Source of the DNA: Palsa-295 sp963784385
GTDB lineage: Bacteria > Acidobacteriota > Terriglobia > Acidiferrales > UBA7541
Assembly: GCA_963784385.1 (NCBI GenBank)
Contig: CAWARF010000007.1
Location: forward strand, 1-64,000
DNA length: 64,000 nt
Reading direction: 5' to 3'
Shown piece after piece: positions 51,423 through 61,500 of the stretch. The position numbers were made by a program, and so were the translations under genes. Each line of letters starts with the position of its first letter. Within the stretch, counting starts at the first letter, position 1. The notes below the pieces were generated by a model, which was not told the origin of the DNA, searched no databases, and saw only the letters and a list, made by a program, of their open reading frames with translations.

Positions 51423-53615
51423 TCACTGCGGGGCGAAGGCGAGGAAGACGTTGCCGGGCATGCCCCACAATGCGCCGTAGCCGGAACTGACGTAGACCAT
51501 GCCGCCGACGACCGTCGGACCACCTCCGCCGTCGATCGATCCGCCGTAAGCGACAACATCGTTGACGGTCTTGAAGCTTTGCGCGGTGTCGAAATCCCAG
51601 ATGATCTTGCCGTCGTCGGCCGAATAGGCGCGAATGTGGCCGTCGTCGGAGCCGGAGAAAACGACGCCGGGCATCGCCGTGACCGCAGCGGACTGTGCGG
51701 GGCTGCAGCGATCGACGTGGCACGTGCCCAATACGGGCGGCGCGGCCCAAATCTGTTTTCCCGTGGCGATATCCAGCGCGAACAGGCCGCCGCCCTTCTT
51801 CGGGTCAGGCTCGAGGCCGCCAGGGAACGGAACGACGTCGATATCGGAAAGCGCTTCGTAGACGGTTTTGCTATCCGCAGCCGGACCCCACTCAACTCCA
51901 CCGAGCGGGCCGCCCTGGCCGATCTTCGTCTGCCAGATAAGCTTTCCCTGCTGGTCGGGATCGAGAGCGAGGACCGCGGAGGATTTTTGGCTGACGATCA
52001 ACAGTCGCTGGCCATTCGGAAGCGTGCGCAACAGCGGAGGCGAGGCGAAGTCGTAGTCGCCTCCCGGCTTTTTCGGGCAATTGCTCTTGTCGTTCTGCAG
52101 GCAACTCGTGTTGAAGGCGTCGCCGGAGGTGAGCTGCTTCGCCCAGACGATTTTTCCCGTCTTCATGTTGATGGCCATGATGGCGTCGCTGTTTGCCGTG
52201 GGCGGATCGGAATAGTTGTCGCCGACGCCGACATAGAGGAGCCCTTTGTTCTCGTCTACCGTGGGCGACGACCACAAACCGCCGCCGGACGGTCCCCAGA
52301 GTTGAGTGCCGTCGGGTTTCTTGCCCGTGGGATGCGGCGCTTGCGGAATGGTGTAGGTTCGCCAGATTTCCTTTCCTGTTGTGGCGTCGAACGCCACGAG
52401 GGCGCCGCGGAACGTGCAGCATTGATAGTGCGGGTCGGCCGCCATCCACTCTTCGCGAGAGGATATGCCGACATACAAGCGTCCTTTGTAGAGGCGCGGC
52501 GAATCCGTGACGCGCGCGTAGGGATGCGTGGTGATGCGGCTCTTCCAGACGAGCTTTCCCGTGAGCGCGTTCAAAGCGTAGACATTCGTGCGGAAATCGC
52601 CGAAGTAGGCGAGATGATCGGGGCCAATCACGATCGCGCTGCGGACGCCTGCGTCGGCTTGAAATTTCCAGTAGGTGCAGCCGGTTTTTGCGTCGAGAGA
52701 GTAGACCGTGCCCATCGGGCCGCCGAAAAACACGCGGCCGCCGACGATCACCGGCTGAGCGAAGGCGCCCCAATCGCCGGGAAAGCCGAACGCCCATTTC
52801 AATTTCAGATTCGGAACCTGAGATGCGGTGAGCCCCGCTTGATCGGCGGGCTGGAAGCGGCTGTTATCGTAGTCGATGCCCCAACCGTTCCACTCGGGCC
52901 CGGAAAGATCCTGCGGGGCGGGGCCGGAACACCGACCGGCGGAAGGATTGCGTGGGCGCGAACTGCCGGCGCGCTTGCCGGTGAGGTACTCGGCGACGGC
53001 GACGCGCTGGCCGATGGTCAAAGGCGCGGCGATCAGGCGCATCGGCCCGGACTTGAGCTGATACAGGATGTAATCCGGGGACATCGTCTTCAGCATGAGA
53101 TGGTTGAAAAACGGCGGATTGCCGGCCTCGTGGCAGGAGGCGCACTTGGTGGCGTAAATTGTCTCGCCGAGTTTGGCAGGCATGGCAGCGGCAGAGGTTG
53201 ACGACGAAGAAAGCGAAAGAACATAAGCGACAAGATCGTCGATTTGCGACTGGCTGTATCTACCTTTGAACGCCGGCATCGCCGTGCCGGATTTTCCGTT
53301 GGCGATCGTGCCGGCCACCGTTTTCTGTGAGAGGGAGCGGCCACTGAGCGCCGGGCCGGCGGAGGCGCCCTTGCCATTTATGCCATGGCAGAAGACGCAC
53401 GCGGAGCCGTACAGCGCTTTTCCGGAGGCGATGCGCGTTTCATTGCTTTGAGTCGGAGCATTCGCGCGCGCGCCGGCGTTGTCTCTTGCAAAGGCCGGGC
53501 TCGCGACGCCGACGAACGGAACGGCGAGCGCCCCAACGAGGATCGCTAGCCTTAGCCTCGAGCGCAGCCCAGCGCCGTTGCGGAGTTCATTCGTGCCACG
53601 GTCCATGCTTTCCAT
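51423..53615 (-). CDS. PQQ-dependent quinohemoprotein, polyvinyl-alcohol-dehydrogenase-like, with two N-terminal cytochrome c domains
   Basis: About 730 aa from the ATG at 53615 (MESMDRGTNELRNGAG). A signal peptide is followed by two c-type heme sites: 'LYGSACVFCHGINGKGASAG' (about 70-77) and 'ATKCASCHEAGNPPF' (about 155). The PQQ-binding beta-propeller has 'QCCTFRGALVAFDATTGKEIW' (vicinal Cys pair), 'GPSGGGLWSSPTVDENKGLLYVGVGDNYSDP', 'WGPAADSKTVYEALSDIDVVP' and 'PTVVGGMVYVSSGYG'. These features match PVA dehydrogenase (cytochrome)-type enzymes, which oxidise secondary alcohols/diols and pass electrons to cytochrome c. The monoheme cytochrome at 38.9 kb or the oxidase could be acceptors (inference). 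Confidence 0.87.
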   Translation of the reverse strand: MESMDRGTNELRNGAGLRSRLRLAILVGALAVPFVGVASPAFARDNAGARANAPTQSNETRIASGKALYGSACVFCHGINGKGASAGPALSGRSLSQKTVAGTIANGKSGTAMPAFKGRYSQSQIDDLVAYVLSLSSSSTSAAAMPAKLGETIYATKCASCHEAGNPPFFNHLMLKTMSPDYILYQLKSGPMRLIAAPLTIGQRVAVAEYLTGKRAGSSRPRNPSAGRCSGPAPQDLSGPEWNGWGIDYDNSRFQPADQAGLTASQVPNLKLKWAFGFPGDWGAFAQPVIVGGRVFFGGPMGTVYSLDAKTGCTYWKFQADAGVRSAIVIGPDHLAYFGDFRTNVYALNALTGKLVWKSRITTHPYARVTDSPRLYKGRLYVGISSREEWMAADPHYQCCTFRGALVAFDATTGKEIWRTYTIPQAPHPTGKKPDGTQLWGPSGGGLWSSPTVDENKGLLYVGVGDNYSDPPTANSDAIMAINMKTGKIVWAKQLTSGDAFNTSCLQNDKSNCPKKPGGDYDFASPPLLRTLPNGQRLLIVSQKSSAVLALDPDQQGKLIWQTKIGQGGPLGGVEWGPAADSKTVYEALSDIDVVPFPGGLEPDPKKGGGLFALDIATGKQIWAAPPVLGTCHVDRCSPAQSAAVTAMPGVVFSGSDDGHIRAYSADDGKIIWDFDTAQSFKTVNDVVAYGGSIDGGGGPTVVGGMVYVSSGYGALWGMPGNVFLAFAPQ

Positions 53616-53757
53616 GTGCACCTGCCTGGATTTGAAATGATGTCGAGAAAATGGAGTGCGGCTTAGTTGACCCGGTGCAGTTGCCACAGCGTGCCCGATA
53701 CTACAGCGCGCCGCTCAAGAGGCGCAAGAAAGATCTTGCCCGCGATGTCTCAAGTTT

Positions 53758-56700
53758 TCACCGCCGGGAAGCGACGGGGACAGTCAGAATGGCTTGCAGA
53801 GCTCTGCAAAACTCATCGATCTTGAAAGGTTTTCTCAATATCTGGCACCCGGAATTCCGGACAGACTCGGGAATCAGATCTTCCGTGGCAGTGGAAATAG
53901 TGAAAAGGACGCGCGAGGAAAGATCGGGACGATTCTTCCGAATCCAGGCGTACAGGTTGGCGGACGGATCTTCATCCGGCAGATTCGCGCTGGCGACAAT
54001 GGCATCGACCGAGTCGCGCTTCAGAATATCGATGGCATCCCGCTCGTTTCGCGCAAGCCGCACGGAGGAACCGCGGGCCACCAGGATTTCCTCCTCGAGC
54101 TGGAGCACGGTTTCTTCGTCGTCAACGAGGAGAATCTTTCCGGCCGGAGTTTCGTTCGATGAAGTTGGGTCGGCGGACGGAGCCGGTGAAGAAACGACGA
54201 GGAGCGGCAGAGTGATGGTGAAGGTGGCGCCGCGCGGCGGCGAGTTGCGAACCTGAATTTCACCGCCATGCTCTTTCACAATGCCATAGCAGATGCTGAG
54301 GCCGAGGCCTGTTCCCTTCCCGACCGCCTTGGTGGTGTAGAAGGGATCGAAGATGCGGTGGGGATTCTGGACGCCGGGACCATTGTCCGTGAGTTCGACG
54401 CGCAGCCGGTTTCCGGCGGCCTCCGTACGAATCCAGATTTCGCCGGGGCCTCCCTTTTCCTGGATCGCGTCGACTGCGTTGTTCAAGACGTTCAGGAAGA
54501 CCTGCTGCAATTGGTGAAAATCGCCGCCCGTCATGGGGAGATCGGGGTCGAACTCGCGGTGGATGACGATGTTGCTGAGCCGCATGTCGTATTCGCGGAG
54601 AACCAGCGTGTCTTCCAAAATCTGATTGAGCTGGACCGGGGCGCGCTCGGGCTTGTGTTGGCGCGCGAAACTCAGGAGATTCTGAACGATGTGATGCGTG
54701 CGCTGGGCCTGCTTGTAGAGCTTTTCCAGGTAGCCCGCTCCGCGAGCGTTCGTGAGCTCCTCGGATTTCAGGAGCTGGCTATAGCCGAGAATGGCGGTGA
54801 GCGGATTATTGAGTTCGTGAGCCACGCCGGAGATCAATTGGCCGACCGCAGCCATCTTTTCGCTCTGCAAGAGCTGCTCCTGAGTGCGCCGCAAGGTTTC
54901 GTAGGCCTCGCGCGTCTTCTCGAGCAGGAGCGATTTGTCGATGGTGGTGGCGATCTGGTTGCCGATGGCCGAAAGGAGGTTCAACTCGCCCGTGGAGAAA
55001 GCGCGCATCTCGCGGCAACCGACGATCAGGACGCCGGTGATACGGTCCTTGGTCCAAAGCACGACGACTTGCGAGACTTGGATGCCTTCATTGCGGTGGA
55101 TTTCGCGGAAATCTTCAGGCAGGGCCGGAGCCGTGCCCGACAAGATCGTCACGCGGACCTGACGGACTTGCTGGAGAAGCGAAGCCGATACTTCGATGGG
55201 AGCGGCGGCGCGCGCATACGCGGACCGATATCCGACGGCGGCGGCGCGCCGGAGGGTTCTCGTGGGCTCGTCGAGGAAATAGACGGCGGCGGCATCGACG
55301 GCCGAAAGTTCGGTGACTTTCAGGAGCGCGTCGTTGAGGCCCTCCTGGAGAGTCGCGCACTGGGTGAGCAATTCGCCGATCGCATTGAGAGCAAGGAGTT
55401 CCCGGTTGCGGCGGCGGATATCCATCTCGGCCTGCTTGTGCTCGGTGATGTCGAGGACAAATCCCTGATACGCGACGATCTCGCCGGAATCATCGCGCGT
55501 GGCGAAGCATGATTCGCGCGCGGTGCGGATTTCGCCATCGCGCCTGCGAAACTGAAACTCGAAGTCGCTCACTTCGCCATATTCGTGCAGCAGGCGGCGC
55601 AGGCGCTGGCGGTCGGCGGAATTCGCGTACAGGTGCGAGGGAATGTCCGTATCCAACAACTCCTCGCGAGTGTCGTATCCGACGATCCGCATGAAGGCTT
55701 CGTTGAAATCGAGGAAGCGCCCGTCGGGAGTGGAGATGAACACGCCTTCCGGGGCCTTTTCGAAAAGTGTGCGGAATTTATTTTCGACGTACCGATGAGC
55801 GGTGAAATCCTTGAGGACGTGGATCGTTCCGAGACGCCCGCCCTCGGAATCGTGGAAGCTCGAATCGGTGGCGACAAAGTAGCCGCCGAAGGTGGGATCA
55901 ATTTCTTCCGACTGGCCGGCCGCTCCTTCGCAATACGGGCATACGACCCAGGGGGCGCTGCCCTGGAAGAGCATGTCGCGCAAAGAACGGCCGACGAGCG
56001 CGATGGGCTCAGCGGCGAGGCGCTCGGCGAGAGCGCGGTTGGCGCGCAGAATGCGCCCATCCGGTGAGTGGACGAGAATCAGATCGTCGATCGAGTCGAA
56101 AGTGTCCACCCATTGCCTGCGGGAAGCGGACGAACTTTGGAATAGCTCCACGTTTTGAACGGTTAATCCCAGGAGATTTGCGACGTTGACGAGAAAATTC
56201 TCTTCATCCGATTGAAACGTTCGCGGCGCCAAAGAGCCGATGCCGAGCAGGCCCAAGGGGCCGTCTTTCCCCGGAATGCGAACTAATACGACGGAGGCCA
56301 GCCTGTCCGCCCCTTTCCAGAGCCGGACAGTCGAATTCCCAGGTGCGCCAGAGGAGACCACGGGAGTCGACTGACGAAGAACGGCCTGGATCCAGGAGTC
56401 GGTGATGGGGATTCGAGGTTGGTCTTTGGGTGCGCTGCCCGCTCCGGCGAAGGCGCGCATCACTAGAGCCGGAGAGTTGCCTGGGTCGTCGACGAGCAAG
56501 ACCACTCCGTGGCTGGCTCCCAGAATCTCGACAAGGTGGCCGAGTACCGAGTCGAGCACCTGCTCCATCCGGAAGGAATGGGTAGCCTCAGCTGTGATCA
56601 GGGAGAGGCGGCGGAGCTTCTCATTGAGTTCGTCGGTGCGGGCGCGGCCTGCCTCCAAGACCAGGACGGCCATGGCAATCCCCATGGTGATCCCAAACAG

Positions 56701-57264
56701 GCTGTGGAAGGAAAGGCGGAACAGCTGCAAACCCTGCTGCGCCCACTCGGGGCGATCGAGGCCGTCGAGGCCACGCAGTATGAGGGCGGCGGAGGCAAGC
56801 CTCCATCCGACGCCGGAGTGCTGGGATTGGGAACGCCAGAAGATCCAGCCGGAGGAGAGATAGAGGGCGGAAACAACGATGGTAAACGTCCAGATCCCGA
56901 CATGAGAAAGCCTGGGAATTGAATTCATGACGGCAAGGGCAGCCACAAGCAAGCCGCCCGTAACCCACAGATACGTAAGCTCTTGAGATCGCTTTCGGCA
57001 TTCGAGGGTTGCCGCAAGAAAGAAAAGTACGGGAATAACCGATAATACTGACGTAACCGATGTGGCGCCGGCATGGCCGCGCAGCAAACTTTCGATGCGG
57101 ATGCCTTGAAGCGCGACGTAAAGCGTCCATCCGGCAAGCCAATACCGGAAGAAACGCGCCCGGAAACCCGGGAGCAGAAGGCAATAGAGGACGAGGATGA
57201 CCGCGGAGGCAGCGCCCTCCATGAAAGCGACGGCCAACACTTCTGGACCCAAGACAGGCGTCAT
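53758..57264 (-). CDS. Large hybrid sensor histidine kinase (TM - GAF - PAS - PAS - GAF - HisKA - HATPase - degenerate REC)
   Basis: About 1168 aa from the ATG at 57264 (GTG at 57285 possible). There is an N-terminal multi-helix membrane domain (about 1-210), a GAF-like region (about 235-385; 'GVVLLVDDPGNSPALVM'), PAS (about 400-510), PAS with 'GVFISTPDGRFLDFNEAFMRIVGYD', GAF (about 650-800), HisKA with 'GQLISGVAHELNNPLTAILGYSQLL' and HATPase 'LTDNGPGV...GLGLSICYGIV'. The C-terminal receiver reads 'ILLVDDEETVLQLEEE', but the phosphoacceptor position is Ser ('DAIVASANLPDEDPS'), so it cannot be phosphorylated there. Divergent from the HD-GYP regulator, likely a functional pair. Confidence 0.88.
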   Translation of the reverse strand: MTPVLGPEVLAVAFMEGAASAVILVLYCLLLPGFRARFFRYWLAGWTLYVALQGIRIESLLRGHAGATSVTSVLSVIPVLFFLAATLECRKRSQELTYLWVTGGLLVAALAVMNSIPRLSHVGIWTFTIVVSALYLSSGWIFWRSQSQHSGVGWRLASAALILRGLDGLDRPEWAQQGLQLFRLSFHSLFGITMGIAMAVLVLEAGRARTDELNEKLRRLSLITAEATHSFRMEQVLDSVLGHLVEILGASHGVVLLVDDPGNSPALVMRAFAGAGSAPKDQPRIPITDSWIQAVLRQSTPVVSSGAPGNSTVRLWKGADRLASVVLVRIPGKDGPLGLLGIGSLAPRTFQSDEENFLVNVANLLGLTVQNVELFQSSSASRRQWVDTFDSIDDLILVHSPDGRILRANRALAERLAAEPIALVGRSLRDMLFQGSAPWVVCPYCEGAAGQSEEIDPTFGGYFVATDSSFHDSEGGRLGTIHVLKDFTAHRYVENKFRTLFEKAPEGVFISTPDGRFLDFNEAFMRIVGYDTREELLDTDIPSHLYANSADRQRLRRLLHEYGEVSDFEFQFRRRDGEIRTARESCFATRDDSGEIVAYQGFVLDITEHKQAEMDIRRRNRELLALNAIGELLTQCATLQEGLNDALLKVTELSAVDAAAVYFLDEPTRTLRRAAAVGYRSAYARAAAPIEVSASLLQQVRQVRVTILSGTAPALPEDFREIHRNEGIQVSQVVVLWTKDRITGVLIVGCREMRAFSTGELNLLSAIGNQIATTIDKSLLLEKTREAYETLRRTQEQLLQSEKMAAVGQLISGVAHELNNPLTAILGYSQLLKSEELTNARGAGYLEKLYKQAQRTHHIVQNLLSFARQHKPERAPVQLNQILEDTLVLREYDMRLSNIVIHREFDPDLPMTGGDFHQLQQVFLNVLNNAVDAIQEKGGPGEIWIRTEAAGNRLRVELTDNGPGVQNPHRIFDPFYTTKAVGKGTGLGLSICYGIVKEHGGEIQVRNSPPRGATFTITLPLLVVSSPAPSADPTSSNETPAGKILLVDDEETVLQLEEEILVARGSSVRLARNERDAIDILKRDSVDAIVASANLPDEDPSANLYAWIRKNRPDLSSRVLFTISTATEDLIPESVRNSGCQILRKPFKIDEFCRALQAILTVPVASRR

Positions 57265-57426
57265 TGCACCTTGCCCGAGCGACACCAGGCCGCTCGCATA
57301 CGACCAACCGCCGAAAGTTCTGGGGATATCAGGAAGCCATTACAAGAATTAGCACATAGGACAAAATCACGGCAACAGACAGTGTCGCTGGGTGTGCCGT
57401 GCCTTATAATGGCGAACGGAGCGACA

Positions 57427-58506
57427 GTGGACAAAGAGAAAATTCTCGTGGTGGATGACGAAGAGGCGATTCGAGAAGTCGTCTCGACGCTGCTGGAAGC
57501 GCAAGGCTATCCCTGCACGGTGGCCTCGAACGGCCGGATCGGCTTCGAGGCGTTTCGCAAGGACTCTTTCGACCTGGTCCTAAGCGATATCGTGATGCCC
57601 GAGATGGACGGGCTGAAACTCCTGGCGGCCCTGCGCGAGGAAGACCCCGACGTGCCCGTGATCATGGTGACGGCCATGCACGACATCTCCATCGCGCTCG
57701 AGGCGATACGAGCCGGGGCATACGACTACATTTTGAAGCCATTCGAGAAGGATCAGCTCCATCTGAGCGTGAGACGCGCGCTGGAGCACCGGCGGCTCGT
57801 GATCGAGAACCGCACCTACCAGAGCGACCTCGAACAGCTTGTGGCGGAGCGAACGCAACAGCTTTCCATTGCGCTGCAGGACCTCGAGCAGTCGTACGAC
57901 TATACACTCGAGGCGCTGGGCGGAGCGCTCGACGCCAAGGACGCCGAGACGGAAGGCCATTGCCAGCGGGTGACGGCGTTTACGATCACGATCGCGAAGG
58001 CAATGGGTGTGGACAAGGCGCTGTTGCGCCAAATCGCGCGCGGCGCATTCCTCCACGACATCGGCAAGATGGGTATTCCCGACTACATCCTGCGGAAACC
58101 GGGCCCGCTGACAGCGGAAGAGCGGGAAATCATGCGGCGGCACTGCCAGATCGGTTATTCAGTGCTCGAACGGATTCCATTCCTGAAGGACGCGGCAGAG
58201 ATCGTTCTCTCACACCAGGAGTTTTTCGACGGTACCGGATATCCGCGCGGATTGAAAGGCGAGGAGATTCCGCTGGGAGCGAGAATTTTCGCGGTTGCGG
58301 ACACACTGGACGCGATGATCTCGGACCGGCCTTACCGCAAGGCCTTGCCCGTCTCAGCCGCACGCGAGGAGATTCAGCGATTCTCCGGCCGGCAGTTCGA
58401 TCCGCAGGTGGTAGAAGTATTCATGGCGCAGCCGGAAAAACTGTGGCGCGACCTGCACGAGAAAATCAGCGACCCGTTCCAAATGACTCAGCTGGAGCGC
58501 GTGTAG
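57427..58506 (+). CDS. HD-GYP response regulator (c-di-GMP phosphodiesterase)
   Basis: About 359 aa from a GTG at 57427 with ACGGAG 6 nt upstream; an ATG at 57409 is possible but overlaps a TATAAT-like -10 (57405-57410). The receiver domain has 'ILVVDDEEAI', the phosphoacceptor Asp in 'FDLVLSDIVMPEMDG' and 'VTAMHD'. A coiled linker ('YQSDLEQLVAERTQQL') leads to HD-GYP: 'EGHCQRVTAFTITIAKAM', 'AFLHDIGKMGIPDYIL', 'LSHQEFFDGTGYPRGLKGEEIPLGARIFAVADTLDAM' (H-x-x-x-x-D-G-x-G-Y-P). It hydrolyses c-di-GMP in response to a kinase, probably the divergent hybrid kinase. Complements the PilZ protein at 18.5 kb as c-di-GMP machinery. Confidence 0.92.
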   Translation: MDKEKILVVDDEEAIREVVSTLLEAQGYPCTVASNGRIGFEAFRKDSFDLVLSDIVMPEMDGLKLLAALREEDPDVPVIMVTAMHDISIALEAIRAGAYDYILKPFEKDQLHLSVRRALEHRRLVIENRTYQSDLEQLVAERTQQLSIALQDLEQSYDYTLEALGGALDAKDAETEGHCQRVTAFTITIAKAMGVDKALLRQIARGAFLHDIGKMGIPDYILRKPGPLTAEEREIMRRHCQIGYSVLERIPFLKDAAEIVLSHQEFFDGTGYPRGLKGEEIPLGARIFAVADTLDAMISDRPYRKALPVSAAREEIQRFSGRQFDPQVVEVFMAQPEKLWRDLHEKISDPFQMTQLERV

Positions 58507-58526
58507 CGCGCGTTCCCCTCAAAGGC

Positions 58527-61500
58527 CTAAAACACGTACCGCAGCGCGAATTGAAGCTGCCGCGGGGCGTTTGCCACGTTCGTGAGAACTCCGTACTGCG
58601 ATCCATTTTCGATATTGTTGTTCGTAAAGTTTGTGGAACCGTACAGGCCTGGATCGACCGAGGGGTTGTTGAAACTCGGATGGTTGAAAACGTTGAAGGC
58701 TTCGAGCCGGAATTGGAGAATCTGGCTATCCGACCACGGCATGGTGAAGTTCTTCAACACCGCCATATCCACGTTGGAGAATCCGGGGCCACGCAGCACG
58801 TTGCGTTCGCCCGTATTGCCTCCGATGGGGTAAGTGAAGGCGGCGTTAGCGGCGTCAGGATCCGCGAAAAGCTGAAGAGCGCCGTCTACCACGTGGATAT
58901 TCTGCTTCACGGCTGAACGAGGCCCCACGAAGACAGCGGGCGCTGATTGTGTGAAGTTGATGGGGAAAGAATCCGTTATCGTGTTCCACGGAAAGCCCGA
59001 GTGATATTGAATGATCCCTGAAGTGGTCCAGCCGCCGACGAGCGCATCGAGCAGCCGGGAAGAGCCGCCCAAGAATCGCTGCCCGCGGCCAACCGGGAGG
59101 CGATATTCGTAGTTCACGCTGAACGTGTGCGTTGCGTCGAAGTCCGAACTTGCCCGGCACACGCGGAGATTGCGCAGGTCACAGATGAGGCCTTGCCCCG
59201 TATAGTCCCAGCCGATCACGTCGTTGGTTATGTCGGAAACGTTGTCGATCGAATGGCCGTACGTGTAATCGAAATCGAGCTGAAGGTTATTGGACATGCG
59301 CTTTCGCAGGCTCAAAACGAGCGCATTGTAACTGGATGCCGCGAAGTTGCCGACGTTGCCGATCGAGCCGGCCTGCGAAAACAACCCCGTGTTCGGCGCG
59401 ATAAGCCCGCTATCGTAAAGCACCTCATCAACGGTCGATAGATCGCCGGTGTAAAAACTAGTCGGAATGATCGAGGCGGCAAGTTGCGTGCAGTTGCTGA
59501 CCGCAGCCGTCAACTGGAACGCTGGGCCCAATCCAGGGCAATTCGCGGCGCCGCCGACCTGCGAGCCGATCTGGTTTTCGAACCAGGGTTGTGCGGATAC
59601 AGCGTTGGGCGCCACGCCACCCTGGATTTGGGACTGAACACTTCCGAAGGCCGCGTTCAGGAATTGGCCGGAAGTCGCATCTTTGAAGTTCAGCTGCTGG
59701 GCGGGATCTCCCACCCCTATGAGGCGCCGGCCGAACCTTCCGAAATAATCGGCCTCCAAGACGAGGCTTCCCGGTAGTTCGCGCTGGATGCCGAAGGATG
59801 TCGAGATCGAGTAAGGAGCCTTCAAATTATCGTTCAGCTGAAACATATCCTCGTTGTAGTAGAGGCCATATCCCACGCCGTCCGAAACGAACGGGGTTAC
59901 GGTCGGCCTGGGTATCGTTCCCGCAGCCGGGGGCGTGGGCGTGCTGGTCAGAGACACAAAGCGCGGATCCGTGAGAAGCGAACCATAGGGATCGCCACTG
60001 ATTCCGTAGGGCTGCGAAATGGATGAGTCGAACAGCTGCCCGGTTTCGTCGATCTCGAACTGCAAGGTGCTTAGGATGCGGTCGTAAGAGATGTCGCCGC
60101 CGGCGCGGATGCTGGTCTTACGATCGCCGAAGATGCGGCCCAAGAAGCCTTCTGTGAAAGACGGCGAGTAGGCAATTCCAATCCGCGGGGCAAAATCCTT
60201 GTAATCCGGCTTGTAGTAATTGGGGCCGTGATTGGCAGGCCCGCCGAGGGTGTAGCTATCGAAGGGCGCGGCGCTATCACCATTGACGCCCGCGAGCGCC
60301 GCAGCCTGACGCGCGGCGAAAAGCTGGGGCTCGAACAAGGTCGGCACAGACTCGAAACCGTTCGCTTCATAGGGCACGCTGTCGTAATTCCAACGCAGGC
60401 CGAAGGTGATCGTGAGATCCGAACGAATCTTCCAGCTATCCTGAGCGAAGAACTCGTACTCGTTGTAGTGAAAGTCTCGGACCGAAGCAGTGAACTGGGG
60501 GAGGGGATTTCCGGCAACGTCGTAGTTGTATTGTGCCGTGGTGTCCGCGTAGCGCCCGAGGATGGTGGTGAATGCGTTATCCCACAAGCTCGCAGCCGCA
60601 ACCGATTCGGGATTCGAAGGGTCCGATAAAATGTCGGACGGACGCAAGCTGGGGTCGAGACTCGTGATGAACGAGGACAAACCGACCTCTTGGAAATTGA
60701 TGTCGTTGACATTGGAAGAATGGTTGCGGATCCACTTGATGTCGGCGCCAAACTGCAACGTGTGCGTCCCTTTCTGGTCGGTAAAGATATCGTGCAATTC
60801 CGGCAGCGGGACATTACGACTCTGCCCGCGGATGTCGCCATAAGGATCGGAAAGGATGTCGAACCCGAAGTCTGTCGGAGCCGTCGGCGCGTAGTCCACC
60901 GGAAAAGCAAGCAGCTGGCGCGTGACACCGAAAAACGCCTGGTTGATCATCGAGGAGTTGATGATCCAAGTGTCTCCCACGACCCAAGAACGCTCGTGGT
61001 CAATCTCGGTCTCCTCATCGCCGGCATCCTGTGGAAATACTTTGGGCGTATACGTGTCGTTGTCGCGATCCCAGGTTCCGCGCGCAAAAAGAGTGTGCTT
61101 GGAAGACAAATTATAGTCGAGCCTTCCGACAAAGGTATTTTCGTTGGTGTGAGACGGCGCAGTGAACTGGTAGCCGCCGGTGTTGATGCCATCGCCCACG
61201 CCGGTGTTGTTTGAAATCGGGTAGCGGCTATCGACAAATGCAAGGAGACCGGCGTCAGCCCCGACTGCCTGCGGATCGAGCCCCTGGACCGTCTGAGAAC
61301 CCGGCGCTCCCAACGCTGGCAGAGTGCTGATCCCGCCAGCGGTATTGATATAGGAAAGCTCACCCTCGCGAAAAGGCCCCAACGGCACGGTCAAGTTCTG
61401 TGAAAGGCCTTCCCTGTCACGGCGTCCTTCATAATCGAAGAAGAAGAAGAGCTTGTTCTTTAGAATGGGGCCGCCTAGGTCGCCGCCGAACTGATTGCGG

